From positions 124,001 to 188,000 of the forward strand of contig JAUYAO010000057.1 of assembly GCA_030692565.1 (NCBI GenBank): a stretch of 64,000 bases of DNA, written 5' to 3'. The stretch is from Nitrospira sp. (GTDB taxonomy: Bacteria; Nitrospirota; Nitrospiria; Nitrospirales; Nitrospiraceae). Positions within the stretch are counted from its first letter, which is position 1. Each line of letters opens with the position of its first letter. The position numbers were made by a program, and so were the translations under genes. Under the pieces are notes generated by a model. The model searched no databases, had not been told where the DNA came from, and saw only the letters and a program-made list of their open reading frames with translations. Of the stretch, positions 9,107 to 16,532 are shown one piece after another.

Positions 9107-9129
9107 CCCGCTCTCTCAAAGAGAGCGGG
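9107..9129. terminator. Intergenic hairpin between convergent genes
   Basis: CCCGCTCTCT (9107-9116) and AGAGAGCGGG (9120-9129) form a perfect 10-bp stem with a CAA loop. It lies between the two convergent beta-helix genes and is flanked by GGCTTTCG on one side and, read the other way, CTCGTTCTTTC. It probably ends transcription from both sides, although the T-tracts are short. Confidence 0.6.
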
Positions 9130-9164
9130 GGCTTTCGATCTGACCATGGTTTCCTCACAAGAAG

Positions 9165-10157
9165 TCACGGATATTGGACTTGTATACCAGAGGTAACGGC
9201 ACCCTGTGCTTGTGAATTAAACAGCACATTCTTGCGGTCCGTAGCCGTATCCTGGTAGGCACTGGTTGATCCTTGAGCTCTCAGACGGCTCCCAATGAAG
9301 GTATTATGGTGGGATGATTCCCAAAATCCTATTGGGTAACCCGATGCCGGACCATCAATTTGCACACCAGTAAATGTGTTGTAGCTCGCCCCTGCTTCAA
9401 GACGAATTCCGTACGCCGCGTTTCTTTCGAAATGACCTCCGTGCACATGCACGCTTTTTGTTCCTACCCCAGCACCGTTTATCCGCAAACCGTGAAAGAA
9501 AGATTCGATGTCAGGATTGTAGAAATTTACTTCTGCTTCCGTAACGAGAACTCCTGTTCCAGAGAATGTTGGCAAACCATAGACGCTTACATCCTCAACT
9601 GTAATATGTCCCGCATTTGCGATCGAAATACCGCCTCCGCTTCCTGCGTTATACACCATGAGATCCTGAATCTTTATTGTGTAGGCTGAGTCGATAGCAA
9701 TGGCTCTAGATCCCCCAGCGTTGGTCATGTTGATGAGAAGCCCTTTTATCACATTCCGAAACCCAGACCCCCCAGGCATGTCAGACCCAAATATCGTGAC
9801 TGCATCGGTGCCATAAGGAAGAAGCACCGACGCAAACCCGACTCCTGTTCCCACTAAGTCAACATTCCTTTTGACAATCAGACGGCTCGTAATTTTGTAG
9901 GAACCAGGCGGGAAATAGACAATCCCGTGAACCGTCTCGCCATGATCGATCGCGGCCTGAATTGCCGAAGTGTCATCGATAACCCCATCTCCTACAGCCC
10001 CAAAGGCTCTAACATCGATCCATGGCCCCTTAGTAATGATATCGTCGAATCTCGTAGTTCCCATAAAAGTACAATTCGATGTGCACTGAGCCATCACCGG
10101 CAAATTCAGGAATAAAAGCCCCATGAGGAAGAAACCTACAGAGAGAATGCATCTCAT
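9165..10157 (-). CDS. Secreted right-handed beta-helix protein (Pectate_lyase_3 type)
   Basis: A 330-residue paralogue of the gene at 7759. It has a clear signal peptide (MRCILSVGFFLMGLLFLN, cleavage near VMA-QC), then WIDVRAFGAVGDGVIDDTSA and YFPPGSYKITSRLIVKRNV, the Pectate_lyase_3 N-terminal coils, and further coils rich in Gly/Asn. The ATG at 10157 is preceded by AGGAGG at a good distance. The protein is exported and likely acts on, or binds to, an extracellular polysaccharide. Its 3' end is duplicated as a remnant at 7553-7594. AT-rich composition compared with the flanks suggests acquisition. Confidence 0.85.
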   Translation of the reverse strand: MRCILSVGFFLMGLLFLNLPVMAQCTSNCTFMGTTRFDDIITKGPWIDVRAFGAVGDGVIDDTSAIQAAIDHGETVHGIVYFPPGSYKITSRLIVKRNVDLVGTGVGFASVLLPYGTDAVTIFGSDMPGGSGFRNVIKGLLINMTNAGGSRAIAIDSAYTIKIQDLMVYNAGSGGGISIANAGHITVEDVSVYGLPTFSGTGVLVTEAEVNFYNPDIESFFHGLRINGAGVGTKSVHVHGGHFERNAAYGIRLEAGASYNTFTGVQIDGPASGYPIGFWESSHHNTFIGSRLRAQGSTSAYQDTATDRKNVLFNSQAQGAVTSGIQVQYP

Positions 10158-10364
10158 GCCTGCCTCCTTGATAGAAGATGATACAGCCATTTAAGAGGAT
10201 ACCGACGTAGTATTACGGAACACTCTCGTAATGGTCAGCAGACCGTTACATTCCTCCGAAGTTGTAGGAGAGAGGAAAAGTCCCTCGCACAATCTATATT
10301 GGGTGGTAAGACTGTCGACCAACACCCCTCCTACCAATTTCTCGCTGAGATACGCCTCAGATAA

Positions 10365-10402
10365 TCGTTAAGGCCTAGTTGCAGATAGGCGAACTTTCCG
10401 CT
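10365..10402 (+). repeat. Direct repeat, right copy, flanking the beta-helix pair
   Basis: Starts TCGTTAAGGCCTAGTTGCAG and matches 7341-7379 in the same orientation with a few substitutions. Together the copies bracket the AT-rich beta-helix segment. Confidence 0.5.
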
Positions 10403-10518
10403 CGATCCGGGAAGCCAGCCGGCCTTGAGCTGGTACGAGACCTGCCTCTAGCCCCTCAGTGGCTTTCTGCATGGAACTAGACGGCGAATTCCTTGGGCAG
10501 ATGCGGCCCACATGGATT

Positions 10519-10536
10519 TTGTAACGATTTGTTTAC
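10519..10536 (+). promoter_or_regulatory. Possible 7-4-7 direct repeat upstream of the Fn3-like gene
   Basis: TTGTAAC, GATT and TGTTTAC give a 7-4-7 layout about 70 bases upstream of the lipoprotein start. The half-sites are less alike than in the other examples, so this is the weakest member of the set. Confidence 0.25.
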
Positions 10537-10603
10537 AGAGACTCGCTGCCGGCTGTAACCGACGACACCCACGTTGACTACCGGCTGTACGGAGACGAAA
10601 CAC

Positions 10604-11632
10604 ATGAACACCGGACCCTTCTTGACTCTGCGATATATTCTGACGGTCTGCGCCCTGCTCGCGTCCTGCGCAAGCTTCGTTGACCAAGCCGATGCAGCCG
10701 GCCCGGTCGCCTACCGAGACTGTGCGTTGTCCTGGAATCCGAATACCGAATCCGATCTGGCCGGCTATCGGGTCTATATGGGACGAAGTCTCAACCAGCT
10801 CAACCGGATGAGAGACGTGGGTCTGCGCACCGCCTTTCGCTGTTCGGAAGGCGACGCAGCCGAAAACGGCCAGTGGTTCGGCACGGTCACGGCCTACGAT
10901 CACAGCGGGAACGAAAGCGCGGCGGCGCAGGCCGTCCCCTTTGAAATCGTCGGATGGCCGGACCCGGTACTGCCGGCAGAAATTCATGAACCGTCCTCGG
11001 CCCGCCTCGTGAACACGACACTGGGAGCGATCCTCGTCTGGAACGATGCTAATGTGCCGTCCGTCTCGCATCGGGTTGAAATATCCAGCTCGCTGGTTCC
11101 CGCCTGGACCACTGCCGTCGTGCAGCCTCCGGGAGTCCCCATGTTCTCCTATTTTCAGCTCGCCGGCGCCGAGTGGGTCTGCTACAGAGTCCGGGCGGAA
11201 CGAGGCGCGCTCGTCTCTCCCTGGGCGCAGGCCGGTGGACCAACCGATCGCCAATTCTGCACGCGCCCGGCGGAACTTCCGACGATTGCCCAGCCGATTC
11301 TCGCGCCGACGATCCTGTATGAGCCGGAATCGGTCCGCTTGGCCGCATCCCCTCGCGGCTTTACTCTCTCGTGGGGACGCCCCGGTGCCACGACCGGCCC
11401 GGCCTATCGGATTGAAGTCAGCGGGGCGCTCGATTATCGCTGGACGACGCTGGCAGTCCTTCCGCCTGGTACCAACGAGTTCCGCTACTATCGCGCCATC
11501 GACGCTGAGTGGGCCTGCGTCAGAATCAGGGCTGAAGTAGGGCGCGCGGTCTCTCTGTGGTCTGCGGCAGGAGGTCCGACCGATCGGCAATTCTGCTTCA
11601 AGCCCTCTTCTCCCGTCGCCAGCAACCCCTAA
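10604..11632 (+). CDS. Fn3-like repeat lipoprotein
   Basis: A 342-residue exported protein. The N-terminus MNTGPFLTLRYILTVCALLA is followed by a lipobox (LASC), so lipid anchoring is likely; cleavage after ADAA is the alternative. Three immunoglobulin-like (fibronectin III-type) units follow: one around CALSWNPNTESDLAGYRVY, and two homologous units that each end in GGPTDRQFC. The second and third share the pattern (Y/H)R(I/V)E(V/I)S...W(T)T...F.Y(Y/F)...AEW(A/V)C.R(I/V)RAE. The ATG at 10604 fits the signal peptide. Its TAA is followed at once by a dispersed element (11633-11790). A binding or scaffold role outside the inner membrane is likely; the ligand is unknown. Confidence 0.75.
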   Translation: MNTGPFLTLRYILTVCALLASCASFVDQADAAGPVAYRDCALSWNPNTESDLAGYRVYMGRSLNQLNRMRDVGLRTAFRCSEGDAAENGQWFGTVTAYDHSGNESAAAQAVPFEIVGWPDPVLPAEIHEPSSARLVNTTLGAILVWNDANVPSVSHRVEISSSLVPAWTTAVVQPPGVPMFSYFQLAGAEWVCYRVRAERGALVSPWAQAGGPTDRQFCTRPAELPTIAQPILAPTILYEPESVRLAASPRGFTLSWGRPGATTGPAYRIEVSGALDYRWTTLAVLPPGTNEFRYYRAIDAEWACVRIRAEVGRAVSLWSAAGGPTDRQFCFKPSSPVASNP

Positions 11633-11790
11633 CAGGCTGTTGACAATGTCCGCCAACGGCGTTCTCATCATCCGTGAAGCGTTCCTCGTGAAGCGTATCT
11701 CGCGAACGTGCCCTCGCCGATCCTATAACGAGAGACGAACGACGCTTCACGAACAACGGACAAAGCGGACGGCCTTTCTGAACAGCCTGC
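11633..11790 (+). repeat. Full-length dispersed element, copy A (MITE/REP-like)
   Basis: About 158 bases starting CAGGCTGTTGACAATG directly after the TAA of the lipoprotein gene and ending AACAGCCTGC, so the ends are inverted (CAGGCTGTT/AACAGCCTG). The whole length is a reverse-complement copy of the element at 16360-16532, with shared inner blocks (CGCCAACGGCGTTCTCATCA, GTGAAGCGTTCCTCGTGAAG, AACGAGAGACGAACGACGC). The inner part is self-complementary and would fold into a long hairpin. Confidence 0.75.
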
Positions 11791-11954
11791 GGGCCATACG
11801 GATCCTATCCGTGATCTTAGCCCAGACTTCCTCACCGGAGCCGTTATCGAGATTATCAACAGCCTGCTAATAACCTGCTCGGATCGACGTATCCGGAACC
11901 CACGTCCTGAACGGGCCGGGAGGAGCGCTTTACGCTCCTCCCGATAGTGAACAG

Positions 11955-12038
11955 CTTCACTTTTCTGCTCGCTTCACGTTTCACGCCTCACGTTTCACGG
12001 TGCACTGAACGCCGCTGGCGGACTTTTTCAGCATCCTG
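11955..12038 (-). repeat. Partial dispersed element, copy C
   Basis: Contains several TTCACG units and then the element end GAACGCCGCTGGCGGACTTT...AGCATCCTG, which abuts the TAG of the PEP-CTERM gene at 12039. It corresponds to one half of copies A and B. Confidence 0.65.
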
Positions 12039-12689
12039 CTAGGCCGCCAGCTCACGGCGCTTCTTCCAGGCCAGGCCTCCGACGCCCATCGCCCCGCTGG
12101 CAAACAACAGAAACGCGGCAGGAACCGGCACGGGCGCCGGGGTCAGGCCGACGGCCTTGCCCTGCAAGAAGAACGTGGCGGTCCGGTCCTGTCCTCCCTT
12201 GCGCGACCAGTCCTGCTCACCCTTGAACGCGCCGCGCTCAAAGAGATGATTCCAGGACAGGCTGAATTCCGAGGTCTCCGGGTTGAACAATCCCTTGGCA
12301 AGACCGCCGATATTCCAGGCGCGCACCTCGCTCCCGCGGCTCCAGCCGAAGAACAACGAGGAGAGATCGACGCTCAGCGACGACCCGTTGATCGTGGCGG
12401 AGGGCGCCGGAGCGCCGGTCATCCCGCTGGTGAAGAGTGAGTAGGTGGTGCATTGCTTCGTGATCGGATCCACGATCTCCGTCATCGACTGAAACGATCC
12501 CATCTTGATGACCCCGTCACGGTCGAACAACCGGTCGAGCGTGCGGCCATGTTCGCCGCTCCAATTCACCGCGCCCGAGGTGAATTCCAATTGGCCGATC
12601 GAGACCGCGTGGGCGCGGCCCTCCAGCCCCACGAGCGACAGCGCCGCCGTTGCTACCACCGCCACCGTCAATGCGAGTACACCTTTCAT
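12039..12689 (-). CDS. VPxPA/PEP-CTERM sorted exported protein
   Basis: A 216-residue exported protein. It has a signal peptide (MKGVLALTVAVVATAALSL, cleavage near AHA-VS) and a C-terminal exosortase sorting tail: PVPVPAA, a hydrophobic helix FLLFASGAMGVGGLAW and a basic end KKRRELAA. Exosortases cut at the VPxP motif and hand the protein on to the envelope or extracellular matrix. The ATG at 12689 is preceded by AAAGGAG. The middle of the protein is not recognised. The TAG lies directly against a dispersed repeat. It is the last of three such genes in the window, near an exopolysaccharide locus, which is the usual setting for PEP-CTERM proteins. Confidence 0.82.
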   Translation of the reverse strand: MKGVLALTVAVVATAALSLVGLEGRAHAVSIGQLEFTSGAVNWSGEHGRTLDRLFDRDGVIKMGSFQSMTEIVDPITKQCTTYSLFTSGMTGAPAPSATINGSSLSVDLSSLFFGWSRGSEVRAWNIGGLAKGLFNPETSEFSLSWNHLFERGAFKGEQDWSRKGGQDRTATFFLQGKAVGLTPAPVPVPAAFLLFASGAMGVGGLAWKKRRELAA

Positions 12690-12957
12690 CGCGAACTCCT
12701 TTGGTTGTGAGACGAACTCTATGAGTTCGCCCCGGTGTGAATGTGAAGATGAACCGATGCGCTTCGATGAATCCGTTCTACGTTGCATTTCGTAACAAGC
12801 CGCTGTGAGGAGCATCCCGGCAAACCCATTCTGGGAGCCATGGATAACATCCGTGTAAACTTTCGATCCTGGTTCGATTAATTTTGGATCAAGATTTAGG
12901 GGGCGAGCGAAGAGCCCCACCCTTATGAGGGAGCATGACTGATTGTCAACAAGCTCG

Positions 12958-12975
12958 CTGAGCAATTATGCTCAG
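12958..12975. other. Small perfect hairpin
   Basis: CTGAGCA and TGCTCAG are separated by ATTA. It is about 270 bases upstream of the PEP-CTERM start and could be an operator or part of a leader. Function unknown. Confidence 0.3.
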
Positions 12976-13163
12976 TGGGGACGGCTATCACTGCCGTCGT
13001 CCACCCAGCCGTCCGGTCAATATCAAGCACGAAGCGTTCCAACGAACCTTCCCACTGATCGCCTTCGCACCAATGACCGCGTCCCTCACGAGAGAGGCCG
13101 CGCGCAGGAACAGTCTACCGCTCAGGCTTACTGTATCGCGAGAGGAGAGGCAGAGGGTCGAGA

Positions 13164-13214
13164 GGCAGAAAAAGACACCGGCCCCCGCCACAGGATCACT
13201 GCGACGGGGGCCGG
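13164..13214 (-). terminator. Intrinsic terminator of the PEP-CTERM gene at 13244
   Basis: On the minus strand CCGGCCCCCG (rc of 13205-13214) and CGGGGGCCGG (rc of 13178-13187) form a perfect 10-bp GC stem with a 17-base loop, followed by TGTCTTTTTCTG. It begins about 30 bases after the TAG of the gene. Confidence 0.8.
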
Positions 13215-13243
13215 GACAAGCGGGCCGATCGTGGCCCAGGAGA

Positions 13244-13885
13244 CTAGAGGACTGACTGGGTCTTGCGGAATCCCAGAAGTCCCATCAGGCCGCTGCCGAA
13301 GAGCAGCAGCGCGCCAGGAAGCGGCACCGCCGCAAGCTGGGCAGACCCTTGGAGGGAAAACGTGCCGGACTGCAAGAACGGAATGTTGTATCCCGTAAAG
13401 GACTTGGTCCAGGACACGTTGAAGGCGTTCGTCAGTTCATTGAACGACCCGGCGGCGTTGCCGCCGACATTCAACGACGCCATCTGTGGATTCGTGTTAA
13501 CCCAAGACCAGCCGGTGCTGGTCACCCCGGCGAAGAGTGACTGGAGATCCGCCGTCATGACCGCCCCGGTCGTCTGTGCGGTCGGAGCGGGAAGATTGAG
13601 CGCTCCACCGTTGCTCGTGAAAAGGGAGAACGTGAGGTGGGAGAGTGTGATCGGAGTGAAGATGTTCGGCAGAGGCTGGTACTGCCCCATGACCAACTGC
13701 CCGTTCTGCGTGAAGGTGCCGGACACCGACCCCAACGAGCCGAAGTTCAGATTGACCGATCCGCCGGTGATGTCGAGCTGCGTCACCGACGCTGCCTGCG
13801 CGGGAACCGGCGCAACCGACAGCACCATCACAGCCAGGAGCGCGAATGCTCCTCCCCATGACATGAATCGTTGAAGGTGTCTCAT
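13244..13885 (-). CDS. VPxPA/PEP-CTERM sorted exported protein
   Basis: A 213-residue exported protein with signal peptide (MRHLQRFMSWGGAFALLAVM, cleavage near AQA-AS) and sorting tail VPLPGALLLFGSGLMGLLGF ending in RKTQSVL. The mature part is rich in Gly, Ser, Thr and Asn, as is common for matrix-associated PEP-CTERM proteins. I choose the ATG at 13885 because GGAAGG lies about nine bases upstream; an in-frame ATG at 13894 lies too close to that site. An intrinsic terminator follows the gene. Its mature sequence resembles the neighbour at 12039 in layout (TQLDITGGSVNLNFG against IGQLEFTSGAVNWSG). Confidence 0.82.
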   Translation of the reverse strand: MRHLQRFMSWGGAFALLAVMVLSVAPVPAQAASVTQLDITGGSVNLNFGSLGSVSGTFTQNGQLVMGQYQPLPNIFTPITLSHLTFSLFTSNGGALNLPAPTAQTTGAVMTADLQSLFAGVTSTGWSWVNTNPQMASLNVGGNAAGSFNELTNAFNVSWTKSFTGYNIPFLQSGTFSLQGSAQLAAVPLPGALLLFGSGLMGLLGFRKTQSVL

Positions 13886-13961
13886 CACTGCCATCCTTCC
13901 CAGGTGGCTGCCGGGAGTCTCGCTCCCGAACAGCCACACTGCGCGAGTATGAAGGGCTCGA

Positions 13962-15233
13962 TTACCGGCACTCGGGGTGAGCGCCTGCCTTCCAAATGAG
14001 CGGACCCTTGTCCACGTTCTTGGTCACGAACATTTCCTCATCGGACGCCCAGTAGGCGCCGGTGGGAATGATGCCGATGGTGGCTTGCGCCGAGGCATTA
14101 TCGACATAGGCTTGAGCCAACGCGTCGATGGCCGCGCCTTCGGAGGTCGTCCGGCGATTCAGGCGCCAGCCGGCCCAATAGGCATACTTGCCGCAACGGA
14201 GGTCGCGCTTTTCGTTGCCGACTAAAGCCGGATCATGGGCTAACCCGCCATCAAGACGGACGGTATAGCCCAATCCGGCGTTGGCGCCGCCCGGATTGAA
14301 GCTCACCACCGTATCTGAGTCCATATAGCCGATGGAACGGCGATTGCTTGCCAGACAGGTCAACACACCCGACGAACTCGAGCTGAATACCGACGTGGCA
14401 TTGGCCAAGAGGGTTTCGGTCGAATTGATCATGACGGCTTCATCGAATGTCGCCTTCGTGCCTGAGCCGGCACTGCGCATGCAGAGGGTGATCGGCGAGG
14501 TCGCTTCTAACACACCGGGAGCCGCATCGGTCACCGTGCCGAATCCCAGTTGCCTCCAGTCCGTGACTTGCTTCGAGAAAATTCGCTCGATCTCCAGACG
14601 GGACAGTCCGGCGATCGGTCCGCCCGGAGCGCCTGCCACATCCTTCACTACTCCCTTACCCACATAAATCGAGAATGGCACGATGGCCGCCACCACGCTA
14701 TTGAGGCTGCTGTCGTCCAGCGGGCTCACCGTCGTCCCCAATGGGCCGGCCTGGTGAAATGACGCGCCCTGCACATCGGAGGCGCCCAGATGAACCGGGA
14801 GGCTGATCGTATTGCCGTTGTTGCAACCGGTTGTATTGTTGTACTGCTTGCCGTCCGACGGTCTGGCTGCCACGTTCGGACCCGTGCAGCCGGTCGTCAG
14901 AGTATGGTCGAGGAACAGCATGTTGGAGGCCGGATTGGCAGCCGGCTGAAGCAGCTTGTTGACGCCGTCGCTGGACCCGGTCGCCGAATAGCGCATGATC
15001 ACGGGCAGGCCCCCGCGGTTGCAGGTCCAGGTGACCTTGTTGTTGTCCGCGCTCGAAAACCGGCTGGGAAGCGGCGCGGCGTCGCACAAATTCAACGGCA
15101 CGTCTGTCGCAAAGTTACGCCCGGCGGACGAGCCGCCGACATTGAGGACGGTCTGGGCCTCGGCGGTTCCGGCCAGGCCGGCCAGCGCCAGCGCGCCGGC
15201 GAGAACTGACACATATTGTGTCGTAAACTTCAT
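13962..15233 (-). CDS. PstS-like periplasmic binding protein
   Basis: A 423-residue exported protein with signal peptide (MKFTTQYVSVLAGALALAGL, cleavage near AEA-QT). It has type II periplasmic-binding features of the phosphate-binding PstS kind: the N-terminal strand VLNVGGSSAGRNF, an inner RYSATGSSDGVNKLL loop, the LSRLEIERIFSKQVTDWRQL helix, and RSAGSGTKATFDEAV, the anion-binding S-G-x-K segment. A GAAGGAG precedes the ATG. No pstCAB genes are nearby, so it may be a matrix or stand-alone binding protein rather than an ABC-transporter part. It lies between two PEP-CTERM genes in the same direction but has no sorting tail of its own. The ligand may be phosphate; this is inference. Confidence 0.75.
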   Translation of the reverse strand: MKFTTQYVSVLAGALALAGLAGTAEAQTVLNVGGSSAGRNFATDVPLNLCDAAPLPSRFSSADNNKVTWTCNRGGLPVIMRYSATGSSDGVNKLLQPAANPASNMLFLDHTLTTGCTGPNVAARPSDGKQYNNTTGCNNGNTISLPVHLGASDVQGASFHQAGPLGTTVSPLDDSSLNSVVAAIVPFSIYVGKGVVKDVAGAPGGPIAGLSRLEIERIFSKQVTDWRQLGFGTVTDAAPGVLEATSPITLCMRSAGSGTKATFDEAVMINSTETLLANATSVFSSSSSGVLTCLASNRRSIGYMDSDTVVSFNPGGANAGLGYTVRLDGGLAHDPALVGNEKRDLRCGKYAYWAGWRLNRRTTSEGAAIDALAQAYVDNASAQATIGIIPTGAYWASDEEMFVTKNVDKGPLIWKAGAHPECR

Positions 15234-15284
15234 GGGTGATCTCCTTCAAATAAAATAATGTACCTGTTGGTTTCGATCCGTACC

Positions 15285-16016
15285 CTATGCGGCCATCTGG
15301 GCAAACTTGCGCCGGGCGATTCCGACGAGCCCGATCAAGCCGCTGCCGAACAACACCACGCCGGCAGGAAGGGGAATGGGAGCCACGTTCGGACCGGGAT
15401 TGCCGATCGTCAACAATCCGCCAGCGGTCAACAAGACCCGGCCTACCTGGGTGAACGCGTTGGTTTCCACATCGCCACGCATAATATTGAGAACATTATC
15501 GAGGTTGCCCTGCATCGCCCGCTCCCAGGCTCCTTCAAACTGACCCGATCCGGAGGTATTGAGATTCTGCGAGAAGGACCGGTTCAAGGAATCGGACTTG
15601 CTGATCGTATCTCCGTCGAAGAGCGGCAGTGATGACCACACCGCCGACGCGATGAACTGTGTTACGAAATCCTTCGTCCCGGTCAGCTGCGCCGGAGTAA
15701 AAGCCGTGGCCGCATGGATCTGTCCGTTTGTCAGACTGGTATCCCAGCCGAACACGGTGTACTTCACCGGGTTCCCGCCGACTTGCGCCGCGGCCAATCC
15801 CGCGGAGGCATCAAAGTCGAACGTTGCGCCGGAGCCCAGTCTGGTGTTGTAATTTCCCAGATTATAGAGCGCCTCGGTGCTGTTCCCGTAGATCGCCAGC
15901 ACCAGGTCGCCGTCACCGAAGGTGAACGCCTGCGCCTGTCCGGCCATGCCGGACACCGCCGTGGCTACGGCTAACGCCGCCGCCATCATCATCCGCTTGA
16001 TCCCTTGAACTTTCAT
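15285..16016 (-). CDS. VPxPA/PEP-CTERM sorted exported protein
   Basis: A 243-residue exported protein. The signal peptide is MKVQGIKRMMMAAALAVATA with cleavage near AQA-FT, and the C-terminus is PIPLPAGVVLFGSGLIGLVG followed by IARRKFAQMAA, a good exosortase sorting tail. The start at 16016 has AAGGAGG upstream. The mature part begins FTFGDGDLVLAIYGNSTEAL, a segment I have no function for. The start of the PstS-like gene is 51 bases further on, so the two may be co-transcribed. Repeated 7-4-7 sites lie 150-200 bases upstream (16162-16223). Confidence 0.82.
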   Translation of the reverse strand: MKVQGIKRMMMAAALAVATAVSGMAGQAQAFTFGDGDLVLAIYGNSTEALYNLGNYNTRLGSGATFDFDASAGLAAAQVGGNPVKYTVFGWDTSLTNGQIHAATAFTPAQLTGTKDFVTQFIASAVWSSLPLFDGDTISKSDSLNRSFSQNLNTSGSGQFEGAWERAMQGNLDNVLNIMRGDVETNAFTQVGRVLLTAGGLLTIGNPGPNVAPIPLPAGVVLFGSGLIGLVGIARRKFAQMAA

Positions 16017-16161
16017 ACGACCCCTCCTTGATTGTAAAAATGACCTGTACTGCTGCCCTGCCTTCGATTCCTGAACTGTCCTCGCTCCCATCACCCCCTC
16101 TCTTTCCGAGAAGGGCGCGCAAATCTTTTGATAGATTCACACTGCCGTTCTCTCGTATCCG

Positions 16162-16223
16162 TGTTACAGCCACGTCACCCTCCCATTTGAGGGTCGTTAA
16201 CAGTGCGTTGCCGCAGTGTTGCG
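16162..16223. promoter_or_regulatory. Cluster of 7-4-7 direct repeats (PhoB/OmpR-like)
   Basis: TGTTACA-GCCA-CGTCACC (16162-16179) and, after a short gap, CGTTAAC-AGTG-CGTTGCC-GCAG-TGTTGCG (16195-16223) all keep 11-bp phasing. They lie upstream of the minus-strand PEP-CTERM gene and the PstS-like gene. A phosphate-type (PhoB) regulator would fit the PstS-like product but is not shown. Confidence 0.4.
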
Positions 16224-16359
16224 GATCGGGCGAAGCCCGGCGGGCCACTCGCTGCACGTGAGGAGTTGTACGCGGGAGAAGTTACCGCGCGATCAACGGA
16301 GCTTGTGGGAAGGGTAAATTGTAGATAAAGAACGGGAAACAAACGGCCGATGAACTACT

Positions 16360-16532
16360 GCAGGATGCTCCAGCAAGGCGGTCTGCTTCGTCCGTCGTTC
16401 GTGAAGCGTCGTTCGTCTCTCGTAGTAGGATCGGCGCAGGCACGCTCGCGAGATACGCTTCACGAGGAACGCTTCACGAGGAACGCTTCACGGATGATGA
16501 GAACGCCGCTGGCGGGCTGTTTCAGCATCCTG
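16360..16532 (-). repeat. Full-length dispersed element, copy B (MITE/REP-like)
   Basis: Begins GCAGGATGCTCC and ends AGCATCCTGC, so the ends are inverted. It is the reverse-complement counterpart of copy A at 11633-11790 along its whole length, with one extra GAGGAACGCTTCAC unit. The minus-strand end CAGGATGCTGAAACAGCC directly follows the tonB TAG. Inner TTCACG units would pair with each other in a long hairpin. Confidence 0.75.

Larger units (their letters stand above)
10158..10603. other. Divergent intergenic region
   Basis: About 450 bases between the secreted beta-helix gene and the Fn3-like lipoprotein gene. It contains an ATTACG...CGTAAT inverted pair near 10212-10233, the second copy of the flanking direct repeat (10365-10402) and a possible 7-4-7 site (10519-10536). 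No gene is seen. Confidence 0.55.
11633..12038. other. Intergenic region made of repeat units
   Basis: Gene-free region between the lipoprotein gene and the first PEP-CTERM gene. It is built from element copy A (11633-11790), a second minus-strand element end at 11866 next to an in-frame TAG (11867-11869), and a shorter unit at about 11955-12038. No standard promoter or gene is evident. Confidence 0.6.
12690..13243. other. Intergenic region upstream of the PEP-CTERM gene
   Basis: About 550 bases with no supported gene. It includes a 7-bp perfect hairpin (12958-12975, CTGAGCA/TGCTCAG) and the terminator of the next upstream gene (13178-13214). The promoter of the gene at 12039-12689 must lie here, but I cannot pick convincing -35/-10 boxes. 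Confidence 0.5.
16017..16532. other. Intergenic region with regulatory repeats and element copy B
   Basis: About 515 bases without a gene. It holds the promoter region of the PEP-CTERM/PstS-like set with 11-bp-phased repeats (16162-16223), and then a full copy of the dispersed element (16360-16532) that ends on the tonB stop codon. Confidence 0.6.

Noticed and set aside
8847-9158. A 103-residue minus-strand frame in the gap between the beta-helix genes
   Set aside because: No ribosome site, crosses the probable terminator hairpin, and no similarity is recognised.
10448-11671. A 407-residue minus-strand frame opposite the Fn3-like lipoprotein
   Set aside because: It is the mirror of a real coding frame with signal peptide and repeats; its own protein is Arg/Gly-rich without domains.
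12690-12965. An N-terminal extension of the PEP-CTERM protein at 12039
   Set aside because: The signal peptide and AAAGGAG clearly mark the ATG at 12689; the upstream part has no sense as protein.
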